Part shown: positions 1-12,240 of the stretch, piece by piece
Position numbering within the stretch: position 1 is the first letter of the stretch
How the letters are laid out: each line of letters begins with the position of its first letter
Source of the DNA: Cubamyces lactineus
Taxonomy: Eukaryota; Basidiomycota; Agaricomycetes; Polyporales; Polyporaceae
Assembly: GCA_022376465.1 (NCBI GenBank)
Contig: JACDTU010000003.1
Location: 1,302,001 to 1,366,000 of the forward strand
DNA length: 64,000 nt
Direction: 5' to 3'
Made by a program: the position numbers and the translations under genes
The notes under the pieces: generated by a model
Told to the model about the DNA's origin: nothing
Database searches by the model: none
The model's input: only the letters and a program-made list of their open reading frames with translations

Positions 1-550
1 ATCTCTCGGGCGTAAATGAATGGCGCCGCGAGAGAAGCGAGCAGTCCCCCTTCGCCCGAGGGCTGCTCCCGACCCATCGGAGTCGTGTCTGGCCCGTGTC
101 GACCATCCCGCGCAAAGTTAGGGACTATCGCCTCCTTTGGAGGGGACGGACGTGGCTCTGAACGACAGTGCCCCGCGCCCATGTCCATCACGAGGCGGAC
201 GGGTACGACGTACGGCACTCCCTAATCCACGGGCTGACTTGGGCTAAGCGGAGTATATAGCCCCAGCATCTCAGGATTGTCTCCTGGTTTAGGATTTCTG
301 CCAAGTTCAGGGACTAGCCAAATATAGCCAAACATCCGAACAAAGTAGTCTACCGGGCGGCTGAGATGTTCCCACGGGATTATCACGCTCAATATCTATA
401 CTGCTATAGACTAACTTTGCATCCGTGCACCCTACCGTGACTCTACTCGTCTACTCGACTCGCTGGTACTAGTAGGAGTGTGGTCTAGTGTGGTTCGCTA
501 TTGTTCCCCTCTTCGGTGTTTTCGCAGTCGCCCTTTCATCTTCGCCTCTC
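1..550. other. Left-edge intergenic sequence
   Basis: No convincing coding exon is seen. A TATATA-like motif lies near 253-258, but nothing downstream ties it to a gene. The short open frame at 16-225 is proline and serine rich and reads like GC-rich chance sequence. Confidence 0.4.
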
Positions 551-1462
551 ATGTCTTCTATCATCGCATCGTTCAACAAGCCGGTACTGGACGACTGGTT
601 GAAGGTCAGTTTACTCATACGAGGTTGGTACGAAACGATTATCCCCTAAGTGCTCTTTACTCCAGTTTGTTGCACGCAACATTGTTGAGAAAGAAACTCT
701 TCCGTCGTAGCCCGCTTCGGCCTAATCTTTCTCAAGCCAACATGATTCACGACATACGCAATACGATGACTCTGAGAGCAGATATGCGTAGTCGGTTCGA
801 TGATCATGCATTCATCGTCATTCCTGTCGATGGGCCACTTCATCGCCTACTACGTCTCACGCTGTTACCTCGAGCGTCAGGCCGCGGACTTCCATTGTGC
901 CAGACTGAACCTGCCTGGTCGAGTGGACGGATACTTACTCTTCATCCGCTTCGCACTTTCCATATTTTCGCTCCTCAGTCCTCAAGGGATCAAGCAGCAT
1001 CCGCAGGCTTCGCGTCTCCCTCGGCCGCTTCCACTCTCATCTCGCTCGCCTCCTATGATTCCCCTTCAGGCTGTGAGCCCATCTTACGCAGAAGAATTTG
1101 ACTCCCATGAGCTTATGGGCAACGCTTCGGCTGCAAAGTTCATTACCAACTGGTACAAAGGCGAGTTTTCTGAGCACATCTTCGCACGGTGTTTTCTGAC
1201 CACAGATACGCGGATAGACGTTGATCGTGAAGATCTCCCGGCCGACCTGGCCTGGGCTTGGCGAGAGCACCTCGATTATGCAGACAATGCAGATCCGGAC
1301 CTCAAGCAGCTGCGGCAAGAGTGGGAAGAGAAACAACGGCGCGTACGCGAGGAAGGGCTATATCCAACCAACACGGACCAGAACGCAGCACGAATCGACT
1401 TTTCCCTACATGTGGTACGTATTTGCCAACGCCGTCTGGCAAACTTGAGGCCTCAGCTGTAG
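551..1462 (+). CDS. Possible unrecognised protein, exon structure unresolved
   Basis: I do not recognise this protein. A long open frame (about 776-1462) encodes a hydrophobic patch (GHFIAYYVSRCYLERQ, then a segment near LFIRFALSIFSLL) followed by a charged, coding-like tail rich in E, D, K and R, including a short coiled-coil-like stretch. A plausible first exon lies at 551-604: it starts MSSIIASFNK and ends in AAG followed by a GTCAGT donor. A second piece opens at 666 after a CCAG acceptor. I could not join these pieces in phase to the main frame without weak splice sites, so the 5' structure is uncertain. The 3' end may instead splice at a GTACGT donor near 1413 and stop near 1609. It could be a real orphan gene or a decayed copy. 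Confidence 0.3.
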
Positions 1463-3796
1463 TTGTGCCGCAAGCACCTGCACCACAATCTCTGCAGTCG
1501 ATACTGGGCGTCGGTGATAGTTGTCGTTATGACGTAGAGCTCAATCGCGCAGGACCACATCTCGTGTTGTAGCGCGCAAACGGCAGCCGCGTCGACGCCT
1601 CTTTCCTAGTCGCCGAACAAGGAGACCCCCTTGGATCCATCCTGAATCTTCCCATTCGACGCTGCTTGGTCTCAGCTATGTCCACCCACCGCCATCCCAC
1701 TCTTCACCGTGCCTATTCTCTCTGTATCCTTATGTGTATCATGATTCTCTGTGTATTCTAACGTATATCAAAGCACGCATACTTCTACAAACGATCGGGC
1801 GGTGCATATACAGAGGTGCGCTGCCGGGGTGAGTATCTACGTAAGTAACACTAGCTCTCTAGCGCTTGTGCGATTCGTGATGCGTGGACTACAGCGCTCT
1901 ATGCATATGCCACGGGCTTTGAAAATTTGATTCCTTACTCTCGATGCATGGCTCGAATTGGGATTCGACAGGTCAGTCGACTTACAGCATCTGCTGCAAG
2001 CTGCAATAAACCTCCGCGACGACACGTGAGAAAGAAGCCTCAGGTCGAAACAATCTCGTTTGGCGACTCGGGGATCGCGGCCCTAGAGAGACTCGCTGAG
2101 GACCATGGCCAGACGCGTCGGAAACCACACCCTGTAAGTTTTCCTTTTAGCCAGCGATAGAAACTAAACTGCCGCCGCTGTCTGACCACACGATAACATT
2201 CGTATACAATGGCAATACCAATGCGGACCCGCTATCGTCGTGGCAGAACGATCGCTGACGCTTGACGCGCGCAAAACTGTCCTCTCGGGCGGGTCTTGCG
2301 CCTTCTGCCAGCGACACCAAGCTTCACGCTCCCGCACGGAGTCGCTCGAGCCTCGCGTGCACGCCCTGGAACGCTTTGCCGGGCCCGCGCAGGACGGTCC
2401 GCGGGCGCGAGTCTGCTGCTCATCTGTACTTCCTCAATGCGGAACGTGGACGGCCAGGCACGCCTTCCGACGCCGCACTCCCACTGCGCTCATGCTTGCC
2501 GCCTCGGCGGAGGTACCGCGTAGAAACCCTCGCTCCTCTCTCCCCATGGACCGTGGTGCGATTCCATACCAGCTGAGCTCTGAATTCTCGTCAGGGTCGA
2601 CGTCGCGCGCGTGCACGTACCGTACGAGAGTCGCACACACGTCCACATTTCCCGGCTCCGTGCCCCAGTTTCCTTACTCTCTCCCTCCATGGACGCTAGC
2701 CGACCTGGGCGAGGGGCGATAGCGAAGCAGAGTGGCCCGCGAGTGTGAAACACATTACGCACGATTATGTACAGGGCCTCGCCGTGTCTTCATGAGTTTC
2801 TCCGGGGAGGTGCGCACATGGGCGGACGGTTGGACATGGGCGGGTTATGTCATGGCTGTCTGGCTAGCCCATATGCGACCGTGCTTATTTTCTTGCCTTT
2901 TTTCTCGCAGCACGCTCACGCCCGCACGCCGCAAGCCCCATTTCACTCTCACCCGTCCAGCCTCGAGGCCCAAGCACGTACGCACCTAACGGCTAGCGAG
3001 CCTACCCGCGAGAGAGCGAGCGTCGTGCGGGTCGCGGATGACGGATGAAGACGAACGGGGACGCGAGTGGGACAAGCAGCCGCCACGCCGCTACGAACCT
3101 GAAAACCGCGTAGCGCTCGTGAATTCTTTCCCTCTCCGCAAGCGACGCACGGGGCGGTCCGAAAATTATATCGAATTCGCGACGAGCGTGCCTGTCAGCA
3201 GGCTCACGTCGCTGCTCCCTCTCAAATTCTCGATTCAGTATATTCAGCTCCTCCTCCAGCTGCAACTGCAAGATGATTGCTCTGCTTTGTTGCTGTGCGC
3301 GATCGCCCCCTTGCGATACTGGCAGCCGCTAGTGCCGATTTGCACGCACCGTGCTCTTTGTGTGGGCTTTGGGAGGACGGTGGCGCGAGGGTCACCATGT
3401 GCCCGGCGGTGGGCGCCACGCGCGCCTCCCCGCGCGGGGGCCTTCTGGCCTCGGGCGCATTTCGCGTGTCGTCGCGTGTCGCGGACTCGCGGGGGCCGCT
3501 CCTCGCACGACGCACCGTCTCTCGCCCCCGCGTTGTGGTCGAGGATCGAGAGGCGAGGGGTCGAGGCTCGCGCGTTTGAATCGGCCGTCGCTCGCCAGCT
3601 GGCTAGGGACTCGAGGCACCTCAGCGGGAGACGATAGGAAGGAAGCACGCGGTCGGAAACTCGGAGGGTGCGGGACGGAAAGGCTAACGGCCGGGAGAAC
3701 GTTCGCTGGAACGCGGGCGGGCGACGCGAGCGAGCACGGGTTCCCCAGCGGCACGTCGCGAGGATTTGGAACTTGCCCGAGCTGGATAAGCTGCTG

Positions 3797-3829
3797 CGAG
3801 CGAGCGAGCGAGTCTGCCTGCCTGCCTGT
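3797..3829. repeat. Adjacent GCGA and CTGC tetranucleotide repeats
   Basis: A short (GCGA)n tract runs directly into (CTGC)n. Both are read directly from the sequence. They lie in non-coding DNA. Confidence 0.8.
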
Positions 3830-4617
3830 TTGCGAGGACTCGGGAGATCGGGCAAGTCTAATGCGAAGTTCGAGAGTCCCTGAGGCTGGGCGTGCGCGCG
3901 GACTCCGGAGTAGCAGCAGGTGGTGTGATAACCTGAAACACATGCGGGGCGGTCAGGCTCGAGAGGCAGCCCCATGCGTGCAAAGCCAAGGGCGTCGACG
4001 GGAGGGTTGAGCTTGAAGGGGAGATTGGAGAATCGAGATGTGCAAAAAAGCAATGGACGCGCAGGGGATAGTCTCATAGCCTGCAGAGGGCTTATGCGTC
4101 CTGGACTCCTGGTTCTCCTGGATCCTACCGAGCTTCTAGCGCCTGCCCCGGTAGCAGTAGTGCCAAAGCACAGTCCGTGTGCCTCGAGCCACTCCTCTTC
4201 GCTCCTCTTCTCCTTCCTTCCAACCACGCGCGCCAGCACGTCAGCAGCACGTACTCCGTACTCTCCATTTTTCGCACCACGCGCGCGCACGCTCTAACGT
4301 GCCCCGCGAGACGTGCCCCGCGCACGTCGACACGCCGCGTCGGACGCGGGTGAACCAAACCGCATCCGAGATAATCGACGTGGGGGCCCGCCCGGACCAT
4401 GCAGCCAGTCACGGCGCGCGACGACGCTGCAATGTGCACACACGCTGACGTCGCGCCATATTGCGGTCGTGACGCGAGTCGCGACGGACGGGCGGCCCTT
4501 TCGCGGCCACTGCGGGGGTACCTGCGCGCGGCCCATGTGGTTCGCCACCGGAAAATCCATTCGAACCTGGAGCGCGCCCGGCGCGCGAGGCACCGCGATC
4601 GCGATGCACAACTTAGT

Positions 4618-4647
4618 GTACCGTATACGTACTTACCTATACGGTAC
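4618..4647. repeat. Perfect 10-bp inverted repeat with 10-bp spacer
   Basis: GTACCGTATA at 4618-4627 and TATACGGTAC at 4638-4647 are exact reverse complements around a 10-bp spacer. It sits in intergenic DNA far from any called gene. It could form a hairpin or be a palindromic protein-binding site; no function is shown. Confidence 0.85.
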
Positions 4648-6233
4648 CACTTACCGTAACGGTCGCCGTCCACCCCCGCCCGCGTGCCAGGAGGCTATCG
4701 AACGTGAGCGAATGGTGCGTAGTGCGTGTGGGCCGTGGCCGCGGGCACATGTCAGAGTGTGTCACTTGTCCAGGTAAATTTGGGAGTGCTGTGCGGGTCG
4801 GGTGAGCTCAGAATCGCCGAAGTGGCTCGGAGTCAGCGGCGGCGTCGCAGCCGCATCGGCGAACCTGGCTAGCGCTGCTGGGTGAGTAGCAGGTGCTTTA
4901 CATGGTAGCGATCTGTAGTACGAGGAGAGGAATACGAGGTGGCTATGGTGCTAGCTATGTCATCGTGTACTAACTTTTAGTTCCCTCGCCGTGTATTCCT
5001 GTGCACGCGTACGTGCTAGCAGCTGTGTGGTGGACCCAACAGGTATCTCGACCGTGGCGGTCGGAGGTAATTAGTCGCTGCGGCTGCAGCACTTTCCAAA
5101 TACTCACAGTATAGCAATACTCCCCTCAGGTAATCCATGCTGTACGATGATAGCGTATCCTAGGACGCTCGCCGATAGACGCATAGACACTCCCGCAGAG
5201 CGCCGCAGACCACATAGCGGTACAATGGGGTCCTACGCCGCATGCACATACACGAGTATACCAGTGACGTTATTACATACCACCCGCCCACCGCCATGGC
5301 CCACCGAGGCATGGGCGGGCTACCTCGAGCACCTGGAAGCGTTCGCGAGATGGTAAAGGATCCGCCCACCCTTCGAAATCTTCAACCCGGAGTCATGTCC
5401 TCAAGGCTTCCGCCTCCATATGAGAACCTGCGTCGAAACCACCGCCGAGCCCGCAGCCGGCTGCCGCTGAGAAGCCTGAGCCAGAGCCTGAGCATGTTCG
5501 AATCCGCAGCAGCGGTACAGCAGGAACAAACCGCCAGCAGCCTGACACACGCGAGTCTGGATAGGTGCGAGTCTGGATAGAACCCGGGCGTGCAGTGGCA
5601 GCTGTGAAGCCCGTACAAAGCAAGTACTCGCTGGGACATGCTCCGTGCGCTCTCTCTCCGTGCGCGCAGCGCGCGAAGGACGCCGTCGTCCGAGGGAGGC
5701 CGGAGTTTCCGGCGTTCTGGGCCACGCTTCAGCTTCAGGCTGGCTTCGAATTCGAACGTGCTTGCGGAGCTTCGTCGCAGGGGGCATCTCGTACTACCGA
5801 ATAACGGCAACTTACCGTTCCTTCGTGCTTCGAAAATGTACCGGTGTCAGTGGTGGTGGGCACACCGTCACCGTGTCGTACTGCTTGCTCTGAGCTAGCC
5901 TATGTTCGCCTGGCGCAAGAATTCGAAGGATGGCTCTTTGGACGCATTGGTACCTGTAATGGACTTGTCAGCATCGGACTCGTGCAAAGGGTATGCATGA
6001 CATTTCGAGCAACCCACCTACCTAGCAAGTACTCACGTACTAATCTGTGCATTGGCACCGAGCTCCCGTCCGTGCCTGTGCCACCCCGGCAACGCCGGAG
6101 AACGAGTCTGCTCCCAATGCATGCTTAGTACGTACATGCACCCCCCGGACAATAAGCAATAAGCCAACAAGCTATCGTCTTGGTCGACGTCGCTGGTTGC
6201 AGTAGTAGATCAGCGACTTATCCAAGTAACCTT

Positions 6234-6252
6234 CAATTGCAATTGCAATTGC
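6234..6252. repeat. AATTGC hexamer repeat
   Basis: Three tandem AATTGC units, read directly, in non-coding DNA. Confidence 0.75.
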
Positions 6253-6734
6253 ATGCGCGAGTCCAGGCATCCCCGAGCTCCATAAGTAGCATGACGCCCG
6301 GAACGCGCGCGCAAGTCGCCACCAGAGGTTGGAGCTGAAGCTGAGAACCCCAGGGGAACTAGCGGGACCACATCGCGACGTGGCGGATGGACGGACGACT
6401 TGAAGTTCGACGTCGGCAGGCATGCTACAATGTACCATGTACCATGGTACGCATCGCCGCATCTGGTCCAGTCCGCTGCCAGCTGGCTACAAGCTACAGC
6501 ACTAGCAGCTGCAGTTAATAGTTGCGATCGGGCCCGGGCCCCGGGACGCATACGACCGTCGACGGCCAGCGGTTTCCATGCTGAGTGCTCCGCCGCCGCC
6601 GCCGCCACTTGCGCAATGCGCACTCTCCGCCTACCACTGACCACTGACCACTTGGCACCTGCCCCGCCATGGCTGCCGGTCGACGTCCTTCGACGTCGCG
6701 GGCCTTAGACTTGCATCTTAACGTTGTCCGAGCT

Positions 6735-6773
6735 GAGTTCGAGTTCGAGTTCAAGTTCGAGTTTGAGTTCAAG
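6735..6773. repeat. GAGTTC hexamer microsatellite
   Basis: About six tandem copies of GAGTTC, some changed to AAGTTC or GAGTTT, in non-coding sequence. Confidence 0.85.
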
Positions 6774-6937
6774 TCCGGCCTAGCCCTTCCCTGCCCTTCC
6801 TCGAATCCTCGTACGCTCAAGCTCGTCCTGTCGGTGACGATGACATCAGCGAACGTCAACGGTGACACGCGCACGGGGCACGACAGCGTCCGGCGTCCGA
6901 CAGGCAGGGCCGCCGGCTGTCCGTGCTCGTCGTGGGC

Positions 6938-6964
6938 CTGGCTGGCTGGCTGGCTGGCTGGCTT
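6938..6964. repeat. TGGC tetranucleotide microsatellite
   Basis: A run of about six CTGG/TGGC units, read directly. Confidence 0.85.
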
Positions 6965-7240
6965 GGGCTCTTTACGTAGTACGTAGGAGGATTCAGGCTC
7001 AGGTTTAGGTTTAGACAGGTTCTTGCGAGGGCAGTCGTCCTTTCCGTTCCAGACGCAAGTCGAAGCGACGATTCGAATAGACAGTGGACAGGCAGCCAAG
7101 AGACAGGCAGGCAAAGTGGTGGTGGGGTTTCGCGTTTTATTGGCACGTTGGGTAAGTACGGCTACTTCCTATAGACTACGATTACATTGGCGGGACAGGC
7201 GGACACTCGCCAGCCAGCGATGGGGGGAATATGCAGCAAA

Positions 7241-7242
<2 letters not shown>

Positions 7243-7283
<41 letters not shown>
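7243..7283. repeat. (AG)n dinucleotide microsatellite
   Basis: About twenty uninterrupted AG units. It lies about 800 bp past the stop codon of the minus-strand GATA-factor gene, so it may fall in or just beyond its 3' region. The tract length should be treated as approximate in any assembly. Confidence 0.95.
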
Positions 7284-7285
<2 letters not shown>

Positions 7286-7355
7286 CGAGTACGGCGCGCG
7301 CTCTGAGTTATAAAAAAGAGAGGGAGCGGGAAGATATATCAAAGAGGGCGGCAGA

Positions 7356-7396
7356 GAGATGAGATGGGATGAGATGTGAGATGAGATGAGGTGAGG
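7356..7396. repeat. Degenerate GAGAT pentamer repeat
   Basis: Imperfect tandem GAGAT units (with GGGAT and GTGAG variants) just right of the (AG)n tract. Confidence 0.75.
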
Positions 7397-8087
7397 AGCA
7401 GCAGGGACCTGTAGTACGGACACACACATATAATAAATAGATACTTAGGTGAATATCGTCGTCGTGGTCGTCGAGCGCGAGGACACGCTCGCGCGCACGG
7501 GCGCGAGTCCGGAGAGGGGGGCACATAAAACGAGCGAAAGACGGTCGGACGGCGGCCGGCGACAGCGGGCGCGGAGAGCATGCATGGCGTAGCAGTGCAG
7601 GTGCGGGAGGATGAGGGGGAGGAGGGAGGCGGGCGGGCGGGAGGTGTGAAGGGATGCAGCAAGCAAGCAGGGGAATACCGAGACCGGAGACCAATAAGTA
7701 ACGAAAAAATACCTCGACAAGAAACCAGTGGATGAACAGCAGCTATGCAATGGGACGGACGACTGAGAGTGCGTGGGGTTGTGGGAGGGTGTGTGTGAGG
7801 GATACAGTGGGGGCCGGAGCGCGATGCCGAAGTGTACAGGCGCGCGGTGCGTTTTGCTGCAACGCGCGCGTCGCCGCCGCTGCTGCCGCTACCGGCACCG
7901 CGGGCGGACGTATGGTATGAGGGGGGCGGGTGGTATCTGGGGTGGGAGAGGAAAATTTTGCGGTATGAACAGGCGCGCCCGCCCGAAAGAGCACGCGCGC
8001 GCAGACAGGGAAATGCGAAGGGAGAAGGTGGGAGGTATCAAAACAAGTCTATGCGGCGTGAGAGGGAGGGGAGGAGGGAGACGACGC

Positions 8088-9835
8088 CTACGCGGCGATG
8101 GGCTGGCTGGGCGGGCGCGGCGACGACTTCGCACTCTTCGCGGGCGCGATCTCCGTCAGCGGCACGCTCTGCCACCCTGTCACCTCGGGGATCGGGCCGT
8201 CGAGCGGCCTCCGCTGCATCTCTGCGGGCGCGGGCAACGACCCTCGACGAGCAAAGTAATCAGCCTGTTGCGCCTGCTGGATGGCCGGCGACCCCGCGGA
8301 CGAGGGGTAGTAGGGTACGGGCATCGTCGCAGCCTTGCGAGGCGTCCCAGGTCCACCGTGTGCTGACTGCAGCGACGCGATGTCAGAGAGCGGCGCGTTC
8401 GGTAGGCGGATGCCTCCCTCGAGCGGAGGGGACTGCGAGTTCGGATCACGCGGGATCGGGAAGGTGGCCGCCGCTGGCGAGTTGAACGACGAGGGCGGGT
8501 TCGATCCCGACGAGTACACCGAAACTAAACGTCACAAATTGATCAGCATCTGCTTCCTTCATGTTACAGGTGCCAAGTGTACTAACCAGACTCGTCCCAA
8601 TCGCTGCTGGCCGAGTGCACCGAAGAGGCAGAGGACGAGACAGACGCACGCCGGGGCATGACGTTGTCCATCTCCGACGGCTCCTTTTTGATCATCTGAG
8701 GCGGCATCTTCGCGGCCTTGGGCGAACCGTTCACCTTCTGCTGCTTGCGCGTCTTGCTGCCCGCGCGGAGCTCGTCAAAGCGGAGCGGGCGCGGGCGCAG
8801 ATGAGTGCGCTCGTACAGGCCGCACTTGTTGCACACGATCTTGCCCGGGTTGAGCGTCGAGCGGCGCCAGCTCGGCGGCTCGGTCGTGTGGCAGTTGAAG
8901 CACCGCCTCCGGAGGTACTGCGTCTCCTTGGACGCCGCGTCGTCTGTGTGCTGCACCATGAGCCCCGCGTGCGGCGAGAGGCACGGAAGGGGCGGCATCC
9001 CTGCTGAGGACGGACGGCTCCACGCGGTCTGGGAGGGCACGATGACGGGGTTGCCGTCCTCGGTTTTAATGCCGTCCAGGTGGTGGTGGTGAGGGTGGAA
9101 GTCGTGGTAGGGGGGATGGGGCGAGCCGTTCATGGGCACGGTGTGCGCGAAGGGCTCGTCCATGCCGGGGTGGTGCATGGGCTCGCACATGGGGATGTGC
9201 GGGGAGCCGTCCATGGACAAGGGCTCGCTGTACATGGTGCTGGGCCGAGAGCCGAAGGGGCTCATGGAATCGTGATCGGTAGGCAAGAAAGGCGCGTTGT
9301 AGGGCATGGGCTCGCCGCGGTCCTGGCGGACGTAGGGGAAAGTGGCGCGGCGGGTCATGGCGATATCGTGCGGATGCCGCATGGGCGCGATGTGGTGGCC
9401 GTTGGCGGTCTGAGGGATGCCGGACCAGTTACCCCCGTGGAAGGCGGGCTCTGCGGACTGCTGCTGCTGGTGGCGGTGGTCATTGAGGTAGACGTCCTGC
9501 GGGACGCTGTGGTCTGGGATGTCGTGGTCATACAACTCCTCGAGAAGGGAACCACGGGACCCAGGAGGAGTGGGGAAGGAGGAAGGGTATGGGGCGGACC
9601 AGACGTTGGGCGCGTCCATGGGTGGGTGGTGGTGGTCGGTGACGACGACGGCACCCTCGTCAGGATTGTGCTCAAAGATGTTGCGGGAGAGGTGGACGTC
9701 GATGGCACCCTTGTAGGGGGGCGGGGTGGGATAAGGGCGCATGTCGTCGGAGAGAGTCGTCCTTGGGGACGGGGTGCGTGGGGTGGAGGCGTCGGAGTAG
9801 GAAGTGTAGCTGTCGCTGAACGCGAAGGAGTCCAT
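8088..9835 (-). CDS. GATA-type zinc-finger transcription factor
   Basis: A 561-aa nuclear regulator predicted to bind GATA sites. Two exons: 9835-8587 and 8524-8088, with a 62-nt GTTAGT...TTTAG intron; lengths close in phase. The single finger begins at Cys312 (CFNC...CNKC, to Cys338), followed by GLYERTHLRPRP, the basic tail typical of fungal GATA proteins. The loop between the Cys pairs is 19 residues, longer than the usual 17 or 18. The N-terminal 300 residues are Pro/His/Ser/Tyr rich and disordered; a KTRKQQK basic stretch after the finger could serve nuclear import. The frame stays open upstream to 10210, but I chose MDSFAFSD as the start because the upstream part is low-complexity Pro/Ser. 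Its regulon cannot be told from sequence. Confidence 0.9.
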
Positions 9836-11053
9836 GGAGGGTGCGAGCGTGGGCAGGGCGCGTCTGGAAGGGTCTGGCGGAAGAGGAAGGGGGCAGGAGG
9901 AGGAAGCCGATCCGAGGGAGTGGACGGGCGGAGAGGAGGAGGGGAGGGGAGGGGCGAGGGAAGGAGGGCGAGGGACGGGAGAGGAGGATGGATATAAACC
10001 CAGGCCGAGTAGGAGCACGTACTGCCCAAGAAGCAGCACACAGAGTCGGTAGGCGGGGGTACGGGTGCGGGTGCGGGTGCGGGCACGGCTTCTGAAATTC
10101 CGCTGGCTGGAGCAAGGCGAGGGAATTGGCAGCCAAAGGGGAAATGGCGAGCTAGCGTACTTAAGGCCTCTTACGGCCAAACCACTCCCGTCCTTTTTCG
10201 CCCGGTTCAACCTCCTCCCGGGGTCTTACCAAAACCTGTGCTCCCCTCCACAAACGGCTTAGCCCTTCTTTCCCACTGCGTCTCCGAACCAACGGATCCC
10301 CTCCCCTCCTGCCACGCCCCATGTCACCCTGCGCCTATCCTATCGCTCCGTCCCTCTGGCTCATGCGCTCCCCTTCCACACAGAACGTCCTTCCCTTTCA
10401 CTCCGTCACCCGCCCCGGCCACCCACCGCCTCTCTCTCCTTCGTCCCCCCTTTTTTCTCTCTCGTCCCCTTCTGCCCCCGCCGCGTACCACTCGTCTACT
10501 CGTCCTGTATATCATCCTTTTGTACATAGCAGAAAGAGCAAACGAGCAGCGTTCTCGCACATGCGCCGCCCGTGCGCGCCCTCCCGCTCGCGCAACGCAA
10601 CGCGACGCACGCGCCAAAGTCGGAGGATGCTCTATTCCTCCGATTGCTAAAGCCGCACCTGCCATTCCGGGGACGTTCACCTCGCCCAATTTCTCCCTCC
10701 GCCCGCTGCCGAACTGAGGAGTGCCCTCATCTCGCCCGCTGGGATCTCTCTCTCTCGCCCAGCCGAAGATCCCTCTTTCTCGGTCCTTGCCGCCGCTGCC
10801 CCTCCCGTTTCCCCTGCTCCTTGCTCCTCCTCCTGCTATCGCCCCGGCGCTAACCTTGCCCTCCATAGCGACCACTCTCTACGCCCTGACACCGCTCCAC
10901 GGGCCTCCGCCTGCCATCCCGCTCGTTCGTCCTCCAATCAACGCCCGAACGCCCTTTGTTCGCTCCTTCCAGAGCGTTATCGTACGCTGCTGTCCTTTGC
11001 TTTCCTTGCATCCAACGCGAGTGCTCGCGCGTGCCCATGCGCGTCCCACAGAC

Positions 11054-11088
11054 GCAGAACGCAGAACGCAGAACGCAGAACGCAGAAC
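11054..11088. repeat. GCAGAAC heptamer, five perfect copies
   Basis: Five exact 7-bp units in tandem, followed by a partial sixth. Non-coding. Confidence 0.95.
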
Positions 11089-12170
11089 GCAGGACACGAA
11101 CCGCATAGAGTACACTGTACTGTACACCGCCCTGGCCACGGGCCCACGGAGGCTGTCCCACGTCATGGCATCGCACAGTGCACACCAGTGGCAGAACTCG
11201 TCAGCTCTCTCCGCTCATCTGCATCACCTTCTGCCCGGACGCGTGCCCCGCCCCCTAGGTACTTAGACTCCCGGGCTGTGGTGTGTATCTGAAATCTGTA
11301 CCGTGCGCACGTCGAATTCGAATCCTATCCCACCGTACGCGTGCGCGACAGAGAGCCCTGCCTCAGAGTACGCTTCGAATTCCTCGAGCTCCCTCGCCGG
11401 GCCCACACGCGCGTACGCGTGCGGTACGGCGCGGTGCACCCAAACGCGGCGAGATGAATAGACCGTAGACGTGCACTCAGACGAGATAGCTACCGCAGCG
11501 TCTCTGACTCTGAATCCGGTCGGTATCGTCGACTCGGTCGGCCAGCTGCCCGCCTGACTAGGACCGGCCAGTGCACCAGTGCCAGTGCCAGTGCGCGTCA
11601 TGGGCCTCTCCTGCCTAGTCCCACCGCGAGGACGCGTCAGTCGCCAGTCCGTGAGCCGCAAGTTCGTGAGTCAGCGTATCCGTGTATCCGTGACCGGCAT
11701 ACCGGGGGCTCGTACAGGTACAGTACTGTACTGCAGAAGAAGCCCACCGAACGATCCAAGCTTCCTTCCACAGCCTGTGCCTCGCGAACGCGCCCTCCGA
11801 CTCTGCCTGCAAACGCTGCTCAGTGCTGCCCCATCTCTCATCCATCCCGCACAGCGCGCGCGCGCGCCCTCGAGAGTCCTGTTTCATCATCCGCGGATGT
11901 CTTGGTGCATCGGTACCGCACGCCCGTCCGTCCGTCTGTTCGTTCATCCATCCACCTAACGTCCCCGTCTTGCTCCGTACTGCCGTTTCACCAGAAGCAG
12001 AAGCAGAAGCAGCTGAACAGAGCCGCGCGGCACCACAAAGCCAAAACGCGAGGCTGCGAGGCTGCGAACCGGAACGATCGCGCTCGCGCTGCTCGTGCGG
12101 TGGTAAATCTTCGCGGACGCGAGACGGAGGCGGAAACGGGGAAGGAGGCCGAACGACGGGAAGGAGGGGA

Positions 12171-12225
12171 AGGAGGCGGCGGAGGCAGAGGAGGCAGAGG
12201 CGGAGGCAGAGGCGGAGGCAGAGGA
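12171..12225. repeat. Imperfect GGAGGC/AGAGGC hexamer repeat
   Basis: Purine-rich hexamers alternate in tandem just past the stop codon of the ING gene, probably in its 3' UTR. Confidence 0.8.
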
Positions 12226-12240
12226 CGGCGGCGACGATCA

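Larger units (their letters stand above)
1463..8087. other. Gene-poor GC-rich block with microsatellites
   Basis: About 6.6 kb carries no gene I can support. Many frames stay open for 60-350 codons on both strands, but they overlap each other, are rich in R, P, S, A and G, and lack recognisable domains; this is expected in GC-rich non-coding DNA. A GTAAGT donor-like site at about 2132 follows a short protein-like frame (1995-2131), but no partner exon was found. Several simple repeats, listed separately, and a perfect 10-bp inverted repeat (4618-4647) lie here. The right end is the 3' flank of the GATA-factor gene. Confidence 0.5.
9836..12240. other. Upstream region of the GATA-factor gene
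   Basis: 2.4 kb with no supported gene. It is pyrimidine-rich on the plus strand from about 10.2 to 10.9 kb (purine-rich on the coding strand of the GATA gene), which is common in basidiomycete promoters and 5' UTRs. It also holds the 3' flank of the ING gene and two tandem repeats. The long frames at 10238-11266 and 11615-12709 are mutually overlapping low-complexity reads. Confidence 0.55.

Noticed and set aside
3244..4290. 348-codon minus-strand open frame
   Set aside because: Overlaps equally long frames in other phases, is rich in Arg, Ser, Pro and Ala, and has no domain or splice support.
9080..9997. 305-codon plus-strand open frame
   Set aside because: It is the exact antisense of the GATA-factor exon and is Val/Gly/Arg low-complexity, as expected from reverse reading of Pro/His codons.
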